Counted from the first letter of the stretch, positions 48,001 to 57,882 are shown. The stretch is DNA of 64,000 bases from Marinobacter sp. C7 (GCF_022343555.1 NZ_JAKQZH010000001.1:124001-188000), one strand, 5' to 3'. Notes: generated by a model from the sequence alone, not told the origin. Numbers and translations are program-made.

Positions 48001-49083
48001 TCAGTCGACAATAGCCACCGACTTGATCTGCATCCAGACCCTTTGGCCTGGCTGCAGGGACAAGGCATGCACCGAGCGGCTGGTGAGCCTGGCGAGGAAG
48101 GGCGTAGCACCGGCGACCAGACGGACCATGGACGTTCCGGGACTGAGGTCCGAGGCGATTTCGTCAATGGTGGCCGGCACCAGGTTCTGAATGCTTTGCT
48201 CGGTATGCTCGCCCAGGGCAAGGCTGATATCCCTGGCCAGTACCTGCAGCCGGATCCGTTGGCCGGCGGTGAGTCCATCGTCGTCCCGAAGCCAGAGATG
48301 GCCGCCATCAAAGTCTGCCCGGCACAGATGCCACTGCGGATCCCGCTCGCCGACCACCGCCTCCATGATGACGCCGGCATCCTTTTCCAGGCCAAAAGGC
48401 TGATCAGTCCGGGCGAGCGTCTCTTGCAACGGGCCGTCGGCGATGACCCGACCGTTATCCATCATCACGATATGATCCGCCAGCCGGGCCACCTCACTGG
48501 TGGAGTGGGAGACATAGAGGATCGGAATCGCCAGGGAATCCCTCAGGGTTTCCAGGTAAGGCATGATTTCCCGCTTGCTTCGGGCATCCAGCGCCGACAG
48601 CGGCTCGTCCATCAGTAACAGATCCGGGCTGGTCAACAGGGCCCGGGCAATGGCAACACGCTGGCGCTCACCGCCGGACAGGCGCTGGGGCATGCGGTCA
48701 AGCAAATGCCCGAGGCCGAGCCAGTCAACAGCCTGCTCAAAGGTGACATGACGTCGGGAATCGGGAATCCGGCGGAAGCCGTAGAGAAGGTTCCTGCGCA
48801 CCGTCAGATGTGGGAACAGACTGGTCTCCTGGAAGACGTAGGCCAGTGGTCTCCGGTGCACCGGCAGGTTCCGGGAGCCATCCTGCCAGGTGTCACCGCT
48901 AACCCTCAGGGTGCCTTCGGCAGGCTGGAGCCCCGCAATACAGCGCAGCAGGGTGGTCTTACCACAGCCCGAATGGCCGAAAAGCGCCGTGACACCCGTC
49001 CCGGGCAGTTCCAGGTCAACGTCGAGCTGAAAGGTCCCGAAGCCACACCGGAAGCGTGCCTCGATTACTCTGGTGTCGGTCAT
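48001..49083 (-). CDS. modC: Molybdate ABC transporter ATP-binding protein
   Basis: A 360-residue ModC. Walker A is [11 protein letters not shown] (about 33-43), the Q-loop region is [14 protein letters not shown], the signature is [16 protein letters not shown], and Walker B is [12 protein letters not shown]. The C-terminal TOBE domain (about 285-360, including [15 protein letters not shown] sequence) is the molybdate-sensing extension typical of ModC. It starts in a four-base overlap with modB, so translation is coupled. It powers molybdate uptake for molybdenum cofactor enzymes. Confidence 0.93.
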   Translation of the reverse strand: MTDTRVIEARFRCGFGTFQLDVDLELPGTGVTALFGHSGCGKTTLLRCIAGLQPAEGTLRVSGDTWQDGSRNLPVHRRPLAYVFQETSLFPHLTVRRNLLYGFRRIPDSRRHVTFEQAVDWLGLGHLLDRMPQRLSGGERQRVAIARALLTSPDLLLMDEPLSALDARSKREIMPYLETLRDSLAIPILYVSHSTSEVARLADHIVMMDNGRVIADGPLQETLARTDQPFGLEKDAGVIMEAVVGERDPQWHLCRADFDGGHLWLRDDDGLTAGQRIRLQVLARDISLALGEHTEQSIQNLVPATIDEIASDLSPGTSMVRLVAGATPFLARLTSRSVHALSLQPGQRVWMQIKSVAIVD

Positions 49084-49757
49084 TTGACAACTCCGGACTG
49101 GAGTCGGCCATTGAGGCTGTACAGCGTCAGCAGGACGACGAACGAGAACGCCAGCATACCGGCGGCCAACCAGTGTGCCGAGCCGTAGTCCAGCGCCTCG
49201 ACATGATCATAGATGGCGACCGACAGGACCTTGGTTTCGCCGGGAATATTTCCACCGATCATGAGGACCACGCCGAATTCGCCCACGGTGTGGGCGAACG
49301 TCAGGACCGCCGCGCTGAGGAACCCCGGGCGCGCCAGAGGCAGCACTACGGTGAAGAAACGGTCGCGCGGCGATGCCCGAAGCGTTGCGGCAACTTCAAG
49401 CAAACGCTGGTCTATGGTGGCAAAGCTGTTCTGCAGTGGCTGAACGGTGAAGGGCAGGGAATAGAGGATCGAGGCAATCACCAGGCCCTCGAAGGTGAAC
49501 GGCAGCAGGCCGATGCCCAGTTGTTCGGTCAGTTGCCCTACCAGGCCATCCGGTCCCATCAGGATCAGCAGGTAGAACCCCAGGACGGTCGGCGGCAGGA
49601 CCAGGGGCAGGGCGATCAGCGCCGACACCGGTTGCCGTGACCAGTGCTGGCTTCGGGCCAGCCACCAGGCCAGTGGGGTGCCGATGATGAGCAAAAGTAC
49701 GGTGGTGATGCCTGCCAGTTTCAGTGTCAGCCAGACAGCCTGCCATTCGGGGCCCAT
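49080..49757 (-). CDS. modB: Molybdate ABC transporter permease
   Basis: A 225-residue permease with five or six membrane helices. The EAA-type loop reads [26 protein letters not shown] (about 143-168), where it would contact ModC. The N-terminus ([26 protein letters not shown]) follows the ModB pattern. The stop overlaps the modC start by four bases. The order is modA-modB-modC, the standard one. Confidence 0.93.
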   Translation of the reverse strand: MGPEWQAVWLTLKLAGITTVLLLIIGTPLAWWLARSQHWSRQPVSALIALPLVLPPTVLGFYLLILMGPDGLVGQLTEQLGIGLLPFTFEGLVIASILYSLPFTVQPLQNSFATIDQRLLEVAATLRASPRDRFFTVVLPLARPGFLSAAVLTFAHTVGEFGVVLMIGGNIPGETKVLSVAIYDHVEALDYGSAHWLAAGMLAFSFVVLLTLYSLNGRLQSGVVK

Positions 49758-49786
49758 GAAGTCTCCGTTGCCTTGGTCCGCCGGCC

Positions 49787-50596
49787 TCAGGGCTCCGGCG
49801 CGTCACCGGTATCGTAGCCGTCTTTTTCAATGATTGCCCGCGCTTCTTCGCTGGCGAGGAAGTCCAGCCAGGCCCTGGCCGCTTCTGGATTTTCGCTCCG
49901 GGTCAACAGGATAGCCTGCTGTTCGATGGGCCGGTGCAGGGATGCAGGTACCACCCAGCTGGCCCCGCTCTCACCGTTCCAGGCGCGCAGTTGTGCGAGC
50001 GCAACAAAGCCTGCTTCGGCGTTGCCGGTGGCCACAAACTGGAAGGTCTGCGCGATGGAGTCGCCCCGGACCAGTCTCCGTCCGATGGTATCTTGCAGGC
50101 CGAGGGTGTCGAGCGCTTCCATGGCAGCAACTCCGTAGGGCGCGGTACGGGGGTTGCCGATTGCCAACCGGGCCCCTGCGTTGGCCGAAAGATAGGCCTC
50201 GGGGTCATTGAAGGCCTCCTGCGAGCGGCTCCACAGTGCCAGCCGACCGCGGGCATAGGTGAAACGGCTACCAGGCACCCCGAGTTCCTGCTGTTCCAGT
50301 AACTCCGGCCGTTCCCGATCGGCGGCGAGGAATACATCAAACGGTGCGCCCTGGCGAATCTGGGCGTAGAGTTTACCGGTGGATCCATAGCTGGCGCGGA
50401 CTTGATGACCGGTGCGCTGTTCGAACAGCGGCATCAGTTTTTGCATGGTGCCGGTAAAGTTCGCTGCGACAGCGGCGGTCACCATGTCCGCGCTGGCGGA
50501 GAGGGAGAGCGTTGCCAGCAGCAGGCCGACCAGACCCGTGCGGTGGGAGCGTCGAGCGCGATTCCGACAGGTTTGCGTAGTAACAGCTTTTGCCAT
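49787..50596 (-). CDS. modA: Molybdate-binding periplasmic protein
   Basis: A 269-residue ModA. A signal peptide (basic start [17 protein letters not shown], hydrophobic [16 protein letters not shown]) precedes the mature binding protein. Oxyanion-contacting regions are [28 protein letters not shown] and an internal [12 protein letters not shown]. The frame is open for 121 codons upstream, but this start gives the signal peptide. No strong ribosome site is seen. I found no ModE gene or ModE box near the operon. Confidence 0.9.
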   Translation of the reverse strand: MAKAVTTQTCRNRARRSHRTGLVGLLLATLSLSASADMVTAAVAANFTGTMQKLMPLFEQRTGHQVRASYGSTGKLYAQIRQGAPFDVFLAADRERPELLEQQELGVPGSRFTYARGRLALWSRSQEAFNDPEAYLSANAGARLAIGNPRTAPYGVAAMEALDTLGLQDTIGRRLVRGDSIAQTFQFVATGNAEAGFVALAQLRAWNGESGASWVVPASLHRPIEQQAILLTRSENPEAARAWLDFLASEEARAIIEKDGYDTGDAPEP

Positions 50597-50717
50597 GCGT
50601 CTTCGGGGCTCGTTCCTGGGGGGTGTGGAACCTGGAATCATGCCACAGGACGGGCCTGTATTCGACTCTCTACAAACGGGCAAAAGGCGGCCGCAACGAG
50701 TTGTGCGCCAGGGAGCC

Positions 50718-51668
50718 TCACTCTCCGGAACCGGGCGATTGCTTCGTCGTTGCCGGTCGTTCCCACTCCGGCGGGTGCCAGAGATGCCTGAGCCGGGACC
50801 ATGGGGCGCCGGGGCGTGCCATGTCGCGAAACAGATCCACATATTCGTGGGTCCAGAGTACCAGCAGGTTGTTCGAGGGCACCGGGCGGGTAATGCCATA
50901 TTCGGGCGGCTCCCTGGTGTCCTCATCCACGAACGTACCGAACAACCGGTCCCAGACAATCAGGGTGCCGCCGTAATTGCGGTCGATGTAGCCGGGGTTG
51001 CGGCCATGGTGTACCCGGTGGTGACTGGGGGTATTGAACAGCAGCTCGGTCCAGCCGGGCAGCCGACCCACCAGCGTGGTGTGGATGAAGAACTGGTAGA
51101 CCAGGGAGAAGGCATAGGCAACGCCGATCCAGACCGGATTGAAGCCGATCAGCGCCATCGGCAGGTAGAAGATCCACATACCGTTGAAGATGTTGGTGGC
51201 GTTCTGGCGCATGGCTGTGGAAAAGTTCATGCGCTCTGATGAGTGATGAACCACATGGGCGGCCCAGAACCAACGCATCCGGTGACTGGCCCGATGCATC
51301 CAGTAGAAGCAGAAGTCGACGCCGAGAAAGGTCAGAAGGCCGGTGAACCCGTTTAACTCGAGATCAAACAACCGGTAGTGGTAACACAGGGCATACACCG
51401 GAAAAGCGATCACACCGGCAAACAGCAGTTCGGTAACCTGATAGCCCGCACCCAGTGCGAAGTTGCGGACCGCCTCCCGGGCATCCATCAGCCGGGGATC
51501 ATGCCGGATCCTCAGGTATTCCCACAGGGTTACCGCGATGAACACCGGGGTGGCAAACACGAAAATCAGCTGGCGCTCATCCAGGGCCAGCCAGGGCGCA
51601 GCCTGTTGCCAGAGTGTCATCAGACCGCTGTCCTCGAGCACGGCCTGCATCATGTCCATCAGAGCCAT
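50718..51668 (-). CDS. Sterol desaturase/fatty acid hydroxylase-family membrane protein
   Basis: A 316-residue integral-membrane di-iron oxygenase-type protein. The histidine clusters are HRASH (after FCFYWM), HVVHHSSE, and SHHRVHH near position 215. Four or five hydrophobic helices are visible. This is the layout of the FA_hydroxylase superfamily, whose bacterial members act on lipids (hydroxylation, desaturation or ether-bond cleavage). AGGACAGGTT precedes the ATG. It is flanked by modABC and a GST, with no clear pathway context, so its lipid substrate is unknown. Confidence 0.88.
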   Translation of the reverse strand: MALMDMMQAVLEDSGLMTLWQQAAPWLALDERQLIFVFATPVFIAVTLWEYLRIRHDPRLMDAREAVRNFALGAGYQVTELLFAGVIAFPVYALCYHYRLFDLELNGFTGLLTFLGVDFCFYWMHRASHRMRWFWAAHVVHHSSERMNFSTAMRQNATNIFNGMWIFYLPMALIGFNPVWIGVAYAFSLVYQFFIHTTLVGRLPGWTELLFNTPSHHRVHHGRNPGYIDRNYGGTLIVWDRLFGTFVDEDTREPPEYGITRPVPSNNLLVLWTHEYVDLFRDMARPGAPWSRLRHLWHPPEWERPATTKQSPGSGE

Positions 51669-51777
51669 AACCTGTCCTGCTGATGCGGAGAAGTTCAGCT
51701 TTCATAGTGGCACAGGCAGGCGTCATTGCATTGTCGGTTTGCGTCATGCCCATTGGCGATTTCCGCCAACGGTTGGA

Positions 51778-52521
51778 TCAGGCGCGGCGATGTTGTTCGT
51801 AGAGCATTGCCAATGGCTGTATCTGTTCCTGCCATTGCTCCAGCCAGCCACGCATTGCCGGTAACAACCTTGCTTTCTTTGGCCAGGGTACGGGGTATTG
51901 CGGTGGCTGGAACAGCGGCGCGAACAGGGCGCCGGCCGTCAGGTCGGCGCGGGAGAAACTGTCGCCGACCAGGTATGGCTGCTGCTGATAGATGTTCGCC
52001 AGTTCGCTGAGCAGCGTTTCCAGAACCTGCTGCGAGGCATCTGCGGTTTTCTGGTTGATCTTCATCCAGTCGCGCATGACCTCGTCGACCCGACTGAAGG
52101 CCAGACTCAACAGGATGCGGTTATAGAATGGGGTACCTGCAGCCAGCATCGGCACCACCAGCTTGGGCCGCTGTAACAGGTAATGATAGGCCCAGCAACG
52201 AATCGCCGGACCGGCTTCATCATCCAGGCGCCGTTCCCAGGCCAGAGCCTGTTCCCGGGCCGCCGGATCAGCAGGGGTCAGCGGGTGGTCCGGGAATACC
52301 TCCTCCAGGTAATCAATGATCGCGGACGAGCCCTGGATGATTTCGCCGTTGTGATCCAGCACCGGCACCGAGGAGGTCTTGCCGGTGAGGGCGCGGATGG
52401 TCTTGACGTGCTGCCCGGGCAGAAGCGTCACCGGCTGATACCGAATGCCCTTGTGGTCCAGGGCCCAGCGAGCTTTCTCGCTGTAATGGGAAATGGCGAA
52501 CTGATAGAGCCGGACGGCCAT
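51778..52521 (-). CDS. Glutathione S-transferase-like protein
   Basis: A 247-residue GST-fold protein. The thioredoxin-like N-terminus has YQFAISHYSEKARWALDHKG (residues 6-25) and the glutathione contact KTSSVPVLDHNGEIIQGSSAIIDYLE. The all-alpha C-terminal domain (about 90-247) is large and includes DSFSRADLTAGALF, the conserved N-capping box and hydrophobic staple. The active-site residue is probably the Ser of SHYSEKAR. It stands alone, divergent from the lipoprotein gene at 52658. Substrate is unknown. Confidence 0.88.
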   Translation of the reverse strand: MAVRLYQFAISHYSEKARWALDHKGIRYQPVTLLPGQHVKTIRALTGKTSSVPVLDHNGEIIQGSSAIIDYLEEVFPDHPLTPADPAAREQALAWERRLDDEAGPAIRCWAYHYLLQRPKLVVPMLAAGTPFYNRILLSLAFSRVDEVMRDWMKINQKTADASQQVLETLLSELANIYQQQPYLVGDSFSRADLTAGALFAPLFQPPQYPVPWPKKARLLPAMRGWLEQWQEQIQPLAMLYEQHRRA

Positions 52522-52657
52522 GATGGCAACCTCAGTGATGAATCTGGGGTCTTACCATACCGCTGAATCCGGAATTGAGCCAGGGGCTGCCGGCATGGTG
52601 GTTCCGGGACGGCCAGCATACAATGCCCGGCTTGGTATCAGGATCAATGGAGAGATC

Positions 52658-53638
52658 ATGTTTGTACGACGTTGCATGAAACAGTCTGTACTTGTTGTCG
52701 CGGGGCTGTTGGCAGGTTGTGCCACCAGTGGAGGGGCTCTGACCACCCAGGAGCCGGGGTCGGTGTATCACTGCGGCCAGTTGGAGATCAGCGTCACACC
52801 CGGAGACGGCGGCGACCTGCTGGGTATCGACTACCTGGATCGCCGGCTGTTGCTCAAACCCGCCGAAAGCGCTTCGGGAGCCTTGTACGTGGCGCCGGGA
52901 GACGAACAGACCCGGTTCTGGAGCAAGGGCGAGCGGGCAGCGTTGACCATCCGGGGCGAGGCCTACCCGGAATGCCTGGCCCCCGGTGCGGTGGAGGTGC
53001 CGTTCGAGGCCCGTGGCAACGAGCCGTTCTGGCGAGCAGTGGTTGAAGGTGATGAACTTCTGCTTGAGCGCCCTTTCGAGTCGGACGGCGCGCAGCGTCT
53101 TTTGGTGGAGGCAGTCGACGGTGACCGCCACGGCCGGACGGTGGTCGCCCGGGCCGGGGGCCTCAATGTCAGTCTGACCGTCGCCCGCCAGCTGTGTCAG
53201 GACACCATGTCCGGAGCCCAGTATCCGGCCCAGGTGCGACTGCAGGTGAATGGCGAGCCGGCCCTCAAGGGCTGTGGAGGTGATCGCCAACGACTTTTGC
53301 GTGGAGCAGAATGGGTGGTTGAGGACATCGCAGGTGCCGGAATCATCGACGGTTCCCGGGTAACACTCCGGTTTCTTTCCGACAACCGGGTTGCCGGCAG
53401 AGCGTCGTGTAACCGGTATACGGGCAGCTACCAGTTGTCTGGCGAGGGCATCAGTTTTGGCGCCATTGCGTCAACCAGACGAGCCTGTGTCCCGGCCCTC
53501 ATGAATCAGGAGGATCGCTTTCTGGAGGTGCTTGGTGAGGTTTCCCGGTTCGAGATCGGACGCCATGGGCAGCTGGAGTTGACCACTGCATCCGGTGACA
53601 CCCTGACCGCTTTTCAGTCGACCGCCGAGACCCCGTAG
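52658..53638 (+). CDS. Lipoprotein with MliC-like and META (HslJ-like) domains
   Basis: A 326-residue predicted outer-membrane lipoprotein. The signal ends in VVAGLLAGC. An MliC-like domain (about 35-110; VYHCGQLEISV, then ALTIRGEAYPECL) with its two Cys is followed by a COG3650-type region (about 110-215, ending GCGGD). A META/HslJ domain completes it (about 220-326; VTLRFLSDNRVAGRASCNRYTGSY). MliC proteins inhibit lysozyme. Combined MliC and META architectures occur in other Proteobacteria. GGAGAGATC precedes the ATG. Its 3' end overlaps the convergent binding protein by 25 bases. Confidence 0.85.
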   Translation: MFVRRCMKQSVLVVAGLLAGCATSGGALTTQEPGSVYHCGQLEISVTPGDGGDLLGIDYLDRRLLLKPAESASGALYVAPGDEQTRFWSKGERAALTIRGEAYPECLAPGAVEVPFEARGNEPFWRAVVEGDELLLERPFESDGAQRLLVEAVDGDRHGRTVVARAGGLNVSLTVARQLCQDTMSGAQYPAQVRLQVNGEPALKGCGGDRQRLLRGAEWVVEDIAGAGIIDGSRVTLRFLSDNRVAGRASCNRYTGSYQLSGEGISFGAIASTRRACVPALMNQEDRFLEVLGEVSRFEIGRHGQLELTTASGDTLTAFQSTAETP

Positions 53639-54450
53639 GCGGCGAGAATCTCCGCCAGGCGTCCGGATGCCCTCAACTCCCGGATGCCGCGGCTGAGCGC
53701 ATCGGCCAGTTCTTGCGAACGGGCGCTGGCGGGAGAAAAGGCGATGTAGACCGGACTGCTGGAAAGGGCGCCGGCACTGCGGAGCTGAATGTTCGGAAGC
53801 TGGTGCTGGAGCGTCCATGCCATGACATCGCGGTCTTCAGGCAGAACATCGGATCGCTCCTCCAGAATCAGTTTGATGGCACGCTTCAGGGGGGCCGGCC
53901 CGGACAGAATCCACACCCGTTTCTGGTTGTCACGGTTGCGCTGGATGTAGTCGTCCAGCTCCGGTGAATAGGAGTAGCCGTTCAGGGCGATCAGTGTCTG
54001 GTCCCGCAACGAATCGACGCCCTGATAGTGCCAGTCCTGCCCGGGTTGCGTGTACAGCTCGATGTGGGAAATGCCCAGGTGTTCTTCCGGGAAAACGAAG
54101 CCGGGGGCGTCTGAGGTGAACGCGCCGACGATGCCGTCAATGTAGCCGGCCTCGGCCTGTTCCAGTGCCCGGGCCCAGCTCATGTTTATGTAGCTTACTC
54201 CGAATCCTTCCCGTTCGAGGGCTTCACGGGCAAGGTCCACCATATAGCCTTCGGGCTTCGCCCCGGCGACGCAGTTATAGGGGCACCATGGGTCGGCGGC
54301 CAGTATCACAATCCGCTTGGGGGGTGTCGGGGTATCGGTGGCTGGCGAGGCTGCTGGCTGCATCTGCTCTGCGGGCGAACGGGGCGGCTCTTCGGGCGAG
54401 CAGGCCGACAGAAACAGTGTCAGTAATAGCAGGAAAGCCTTGGGCATCAT
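53614..54450 (-). CDS. Periplasmic solute-binding lipoprotein (SBP_bac_3 type)
   Basis: A 278-residue protein of the family 3 (polar amino acid type) binding proteins. The lipobox is LFLSAC, with Cys at about residue 17. The WCPYNCVAGAKPEGYMVDLAREALE segment is the ligand-site start. It has no adjacent permease or ATPase of its own type, so it may be an orphan sensor or scavenger. It is downstream of proV on the same strand, separated by an 82-base gap containing a long inverted repeat (54467-54512). Confidence 0.82.
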   Translation of the reverse strand: MMPKAFLLLLTLFLSACSPEEPPRSPAEQMQPAASPATDTPTPPKRIVILAADPWCPYNCVAGAKPEGYMVDLAREALEREGFGVSYINMSWARALEQAEAGYIDGIVGAFTSDAPGFVFPEEHLGISHIELYTQPGQDWHYQGVDSLRDQTLIALNGYSYSPELDDYIQRNRDNQKRVWILSGPAPLKRAIKLILEERSDVLPEDRDVMAWTLQHQLPNIQLRSAGALSSSPVYIAFSPASARSQELADALSRGIRELRASGRLAEILAAYGVSAVD

Positions 54451-54466
54451 CTTCGGGGCCAGTGTG

Positions 54467-54512
54467 CCGCAGTCGAGCGGCGATCCTTTTCATCATAACC
54501 CCTCGACTGCGG
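54467..54512. repeat. 11-bp inverted repeat with 24-base loop between proV and the binding-protein gene
   Basis: CCGCAGTCGAG (54467-54477) and CTCGACTGCGG (54502-54512) are perfectly complementary. It lies 20 bases after the proV stop and 17 bases before the next start (minus strand). It could be a terminator-like or regulatory leader hairpin. There is no T-run on the minus strand. Confidence 0.6.
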
Positions 54513-54532
54513 TTTGTAACCTTCCTCTGGTT

Positions 54533-55588
54533 CTAGGCCCGTTGTCGTGACTCCGTTGCGGCCGCGGTAGGTACCAGGGCCCTGGTCAGATCTTTCATGT
54601 GCAGGGAGCCTACCTGTCGGCCATCGCGGACAACGCGGAATGCCAGTTCGGTATCGCCACCGGAGCGTTCCAGCACCGTTTCAAGGTTGTCCCGTTCGGA
54701 GATGTCTCCCGCATAGTTCTCTTCGGCCTCGGAGCCCGGCTTCATGACCGAGCGTACCCGCAGTACCCGGGCCCGGTTGATGTCCGAGATGAAGTCGACG
54801 ATATAAGGGTCGCCCGGATTCAGCAGGATCTCCTGGGGATCTCCCTGCTGCACCACTTCGCCGTCCTTGAGAATGACCAGATGATCGGCCAGCTTGAGTG
54901 CCTCATCCAGATCATGGGTGATGAACACGATGGTTTTATGCAACTCTTCCTGCAGTTCCAGCAAAAGGTCCTGCATGTCCGACCGGATCAGCGGGTCCAG
55001 CGCTGAAAACGCCTCGTCCATCAGCATGATCGGGGCATCCGATACCAGTGCCCGGGCAATCCCGACCCGTTGCTGCATGCCGCCGGACAACTGGTGGGGG
55101 TACTGGTTTTCATTGCCTTCCAGGCCAACCCGGGCCAGCCATTTGCGGGCGTCGGCCTCGAAATCCGAGGTGGTATACCCGCGGATGGCCTTGGCCATGC
55201 CGGCATTCTCCAGCACGGTCTTGTGCGGGAGCAGGGCGAATTTCTGGAATACCATCGACATGCGTTCCCGTCTGAGCTTGCGCAGCTGTTCCTCGCTGTA
55301 GCTGAGCACGTCTTCGCCGTCGATCCGGATCTCCCCGGCAGTCGGCTCGATAAGACGGTTGAGGTGACGGATCAGGGTCGATTTCCCGGAACCGGACAAG
55401 CCCATGATCACAGTGATCTCACCATTGCGCATATCCACGTTGATATCCCGGAGACCGAGAACATGGCTCTGCTGTTCCAGCAGATCAGCCTTGTTCATGC
55501 CGCGACGCACATGCTCCAGGGCTACATCGGGAACCGGGCCGAAGATCTTGAACAGGTTTCTGATCGAAATCTTGATGTCGTTTGCCAC
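54533..55588 (-). CDS. proV: Glycine betaine/proline-type osmolyte ABC transporter ATPase
   Basis: A 351-residue ATPase of the ProV/OpuAA type. Walker A is GLSGSGKSTLI, the signature is LSGGMQQRVGIARAL, and Walker B is IMLMDEAFSALDP. After the ATPase domain (about 1-275) a CBS-like region (about 280-345) remains, as in osmoprotectant ATPases that sense ionic strength. The start is GTG at 55588, with GAGGAA eight bases upstream. It is last in proX-proW-proV, ten bases after proW. The transported osmolyte (betaine, choline, proline betaine) is inferred from family only. Confidence 0.93.
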   Translation of the reverse strand: MANDIKISIRNLFKIFGPVPDVALEHVRRGMNKADLLEQQSHVLGLRDINVDMRNGEITVIMGLSGSGKSTLIRHLNRLIEPTAGEIRIDGEDVLSYSEEQLRKLRRERMSMVFQKFALLPHKTVLENAGMAKAIRGYTTSDFEADARKWLARVGLEGNENQYPHQLSGGMQQRVGIARALVSDAPIMLMDEAFSALDPLIRSDMQDLLLELQEELHKTIVFITHDLDEALKLADHLVILKDGEVVQQGDPQEILLNPGDPYIVDFISDINRARVLRVRSVMKPGSEAEENYAGDISERDNLETVLERSGGDTELAFRVVRDGRQVGSLHMKDLTRALVPTAAATESRQRA

Positions 55589-55598
55589 GAGAGTTTCC

Positions 55599-56636
55599 TC
55601 ACTGCTTCTGGGATGCGTTGATGCGTGCGAGCGATGCTTTGGTAACCCGGTCGAGAATCACCGCCAGGATGACGATGCCCAGGCCGGACACCAGGCCAAC
55701 ACCCAGTTCCAGGTTCCGGATACCTCTCAGGACCAGTACGCCAAGCCCGGGTGCCGACACCAGGGAGGCGATAACAACCATCGCGAGGCTCATCATGATG
55801 GTCTGGTTCACACCGGCCATGATGTTAGGCAGTGCCAGCGGGATCTGGACCTTGTACAGCTTTTGCCGGGGAGTCATGCCGAAGGCATCGGCAGCCTCGA
55901 TCACATCCTTGTCCACCAGCCGGATCCCCAGGTTGGTCAGGCGGATGACCGGAACTATGGCGTAGAGGATGATGGCGATGCCGTAAAGCTTGGATTCGGT
56001 CACGCTGAACAGGAAGATCAGCGGGATCAGATAAACAAAGGGTGGCAGCGTCTGCAACATGTCGAGCACCGGGATGGTCATGCGCTGCATGACATCGCTG
56101 CGGGACATGGCAATACCGATCGGCACACCCAGTAACACGCACAGAAACGCGCAGACGAAGATGATCGAGAGTGTCTGCATCGCGTATTCGTAATGGTCGA
56201 TGAAGGCGAGCAGGAAGATGCTACCGGCCACGAACGAGACCAGTTTCCAGGAGCGGCTTACCAGGAACACCACGCCCAGCAGTGCCGGAATGATGATCCA
56301 CCAGGGCGTGTTCAGCATTCCGTAGAGGGTGCCATCGAGAAACCAGCTCAGTGGTTGGGTAATGGGATCGAGCACCACGCTGAGGCTGTCCTTGATGTCG
56401 AGAAATCCCTCCTCCAGTCCCTTGGTCAGCTCCCTTGACTGTGGAAATGCCGGGCACGCCTCGTTCAGTGCATCCATGGAGGGAAAGGGCAACTCCCACA
56501 GCGAGGTGGTGTCCGAGGATTCTTCGCCCTTGGTTTTTGAGAGCAGCTGGGCCATGGACATAGGCGCACTGCTTTCGCCCTCGGAACACCAGTCATTCAG
56601 TCCAAGGGAAGAAAAAACAAAATCGTAGGTAGCCAT
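55599..56636 (-). CDS. proW: Osmolyte ABC transporter permease
   Basis: A 345-residue ProW-like permease. The N-terminal 90 residues are soluble and acidic, then six or seven helices follow (from about residue 115). The EAA loop reads EAADAFGMTPRQKLYKVQIPLALPN (about 250-275), the contact for the ATPase. AGGAAACTGAC precedes the ATG. A mismatch-containing hairpin lies in the 101-base gap upstream, between proX and proW. Confidence 0.93.
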   Translation of the reverse strand: MATYDFVFSSLGLNDWCSEGESSAPMSMAQLLSKTKGEESSDTTSLWELPFPSMDALNEACPAFPQSRELTKGLEEGFLDIKDSLSVVLDPITQPLSWFLDGTLYGMLNTPWWIIIPALLGVVFLVSRSWKLVSFVAGSIFLLAFIDHYEYAMQTLSIIFVCAFLCVLLGVPIGIAMSRSDVMQRMTIPVLDMLQTLPPFVYLIPLIFLFSVTESKLYGIAIILYAIVPVIRLTNLGIRLVDKDVIEAADAFGMTPRQKLYKVQIPLALPNIMAGVNQTIMMSLAMVVIASLVSAPGLGVLVLRGIRNLELGVGLVSGLGIVILAVILDRVTKASLARINASQKQ

Positions 56637-56701
56637 GACTTGTCAGTTTCCTGTGCGAATTTCCGCCAGGTGGAGCGACAGACGGTTCGGGTAGGAGACC
56701 A

Positions 56702-56724
56702 TGGCGAAGCCAGGGGCTCCGCCA
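56702..56724 (-). repeat. Intercistronic hairpin between proX and proW
   Basis: TGGCG-A-AGCC, loop AGG, GGCT-C-CGCCA: nine pairs with one internal mismatch. It lies 13 bases after the proX stop. Such 3' hairpins often protect the binding-protein mRNA, giving more ProX than ProW. No T-run is present. Confidence 0.55.
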
Positions 56725-56737
56725 CGGTTCAGGTGTG

Positions 56738-57709
56738 TTACTTCTCGAGCAGAGCTGCGAGCTTGCTCTCGGCAGACTCGTTGAGCCAGCCGGACCACAC
56801 TTTGGGGTAGGAGCTCAGGAAGTAGACAGCGGCTTCCTCAGCAGAGGCGTTGTTTTCGCTCTTCCAGGCCAGGACCGCACTCATGGTGTCGGTCTTGAAG
56901 GTCATCTTGGAGAGCATGTCGGCAACTTCAGGCGCACGCTGCTTGAAGTCGGTGGTGACGGATGTCAGCACCGGTGCCGCCGGGAAGTCGGATACCTGAG
57001 GATCCGGGGTGTCCGGGTTCTGGTTGGCCTCGTGCGCGGCCTTGTTGTATTCGCCAAGGTCTACCCGGGTCATGTCGAACTTGCCCAGGGGTACGGTCGG
57101 GCCCCAGTAATAACCGAACCAGGGCTCCTGATCCTGGACAGCGGACGCCATGGATGACGCGAGGGTCTCACCGGAGCCATGGTTGAATACCTCAATGCCG
57201 GACGCTTCCAGATCCAGGGCACGGATCAGGTTGTCGTTGACCACCCGGCAGCCCCAGCCATCCGGGCAGTTGTTGAAGCGGGCATCGACCAGCTCCGGGT
57301 TGGCCATGATGCCTTCAATGGTTTTCAGTTCCGGGTGTTCCTCGACCAGGTAAGTCGGGATCCACCAGCCTTCGACACCGCCCGGATCAAGGACCTTGCC
57401 GGCGCGCTCGATCTTGCCTTCCTCTTCCAGGCGCTCGTAAACCTCACCCGTGGAGTTCAGCCACAGCTCGGTGACGATGTCCGGCTCGCCGTTTTCGGCG
57501 ACGGAGGTGACCGCCGGGACGGTGTCAGAGGGTACGACAGAGACCTCGCAGCCGTATCCCTGTTCCATGATGAATTTGGCCACGTTGGTGACGACCGAGG
57601 CGGAGGCCCAGTTCATCTCGGTGATGGATACCTCACCGCACTGGTTGGCCTGTGCCATTCCGGGGATTGCCGCCGCACACAGGAGTGCGGCAGAAGTAAG
57701 CTTTTTCAT
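56738..57709 (-). CDS. proX: Osmolyte-binding periplasmic protein
   Basis: A 323-residue ProX/OpuAC-type substrate-binding protein. The signal peptide (KKLTSAALLCAAAIPGMAQA) is followed by a mature lobe rich in Trp (NWASASVV, ELWLNSTGEVY, EGWWIPTYLVEE, EPWFGYYWGPTVPLG), the aromatic cage typical for quaternary-ammonium ligands. GGAGAAGTGAC precedes the ATG. It leads the operon, with the strongest expression expected. A perfect inverted repeat (57867-57882) lies 158 bases upstream and may be an operator. Confidence 0.93.
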   Translation of the reverse strand: MKKLTSAALLCAAAIPGMAQANQCGEVSITEMNWASASVVTNVAKFIMEQGYGCEVSVVPSDTVPAVTSVAENGEPDIVTELWLNSTGEVYERLEEEGKIERAGKVLDPGGVEGWWIPTYLVEEHPELKTIEGIMANPELVDARFNNCPDGWGCRVVNDNLIRALDLEASGIEVFNHGSGETLASSMASAVQDQEPWFGYYWGPTVPLGKFDMTRVDLGEYNKAAHEANQNPDTPDPQVSDFPAAPVLTSVTTDFKQRAPEVADMLSKMTFKTDTMSAVLAWKSENNASAEEAAVYFLSSYPKVWSGWLNESAESKLAALLEK

Positions 57710-57866
57710 GTCACTTCTCCTCTGGGATTGGTGACGCAGTAGAGCGCTTATGGGTATGACCAGATCGCGATCGTGAGAGATCGGAAGGAGGGGTTGTTTC
57801 TGGAACTGCTACTGCGTTCTTCAAAACAAGATTTCTCGACAGAATTCGTGTTCTAGGATAAGGAAA

Positions 57867-57882
57867 TTGAATCGAGATTCAA
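57867..57882. promoter_or_regulatory. TTGAATC-GA-GATTCAA inverted repeat, candidate operator upstream of proX
   Basis: Seven-base half-sites with a two-base spacer, in the 280-base divergent gap between proX and the carboxypeptidase gene. It is nearer the latter (108 bases) than proX (158 bases). A BetI-like or other TetR-type site would fit the osmolyte context; no regulator gene is adjacent. A second palindromic stretch, GATCGCGATC, lies near 57765-57774. Confidence 0.5.

Noticed and set aside
50597..50717. A ModE operator upstream of modA
   Set aside because: No AT-rich inverted repeat of the ModE type is visible in this gap.
56641..56737. A fourth copy of the palindromic element, suggested by GGGGCTCCGCCA near 56713
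   Set aside because: Only a short match to the core is present. The CGCTTGRGC linker, the GCCA-TCCA-TGGC hairpin and the long arms are absent.
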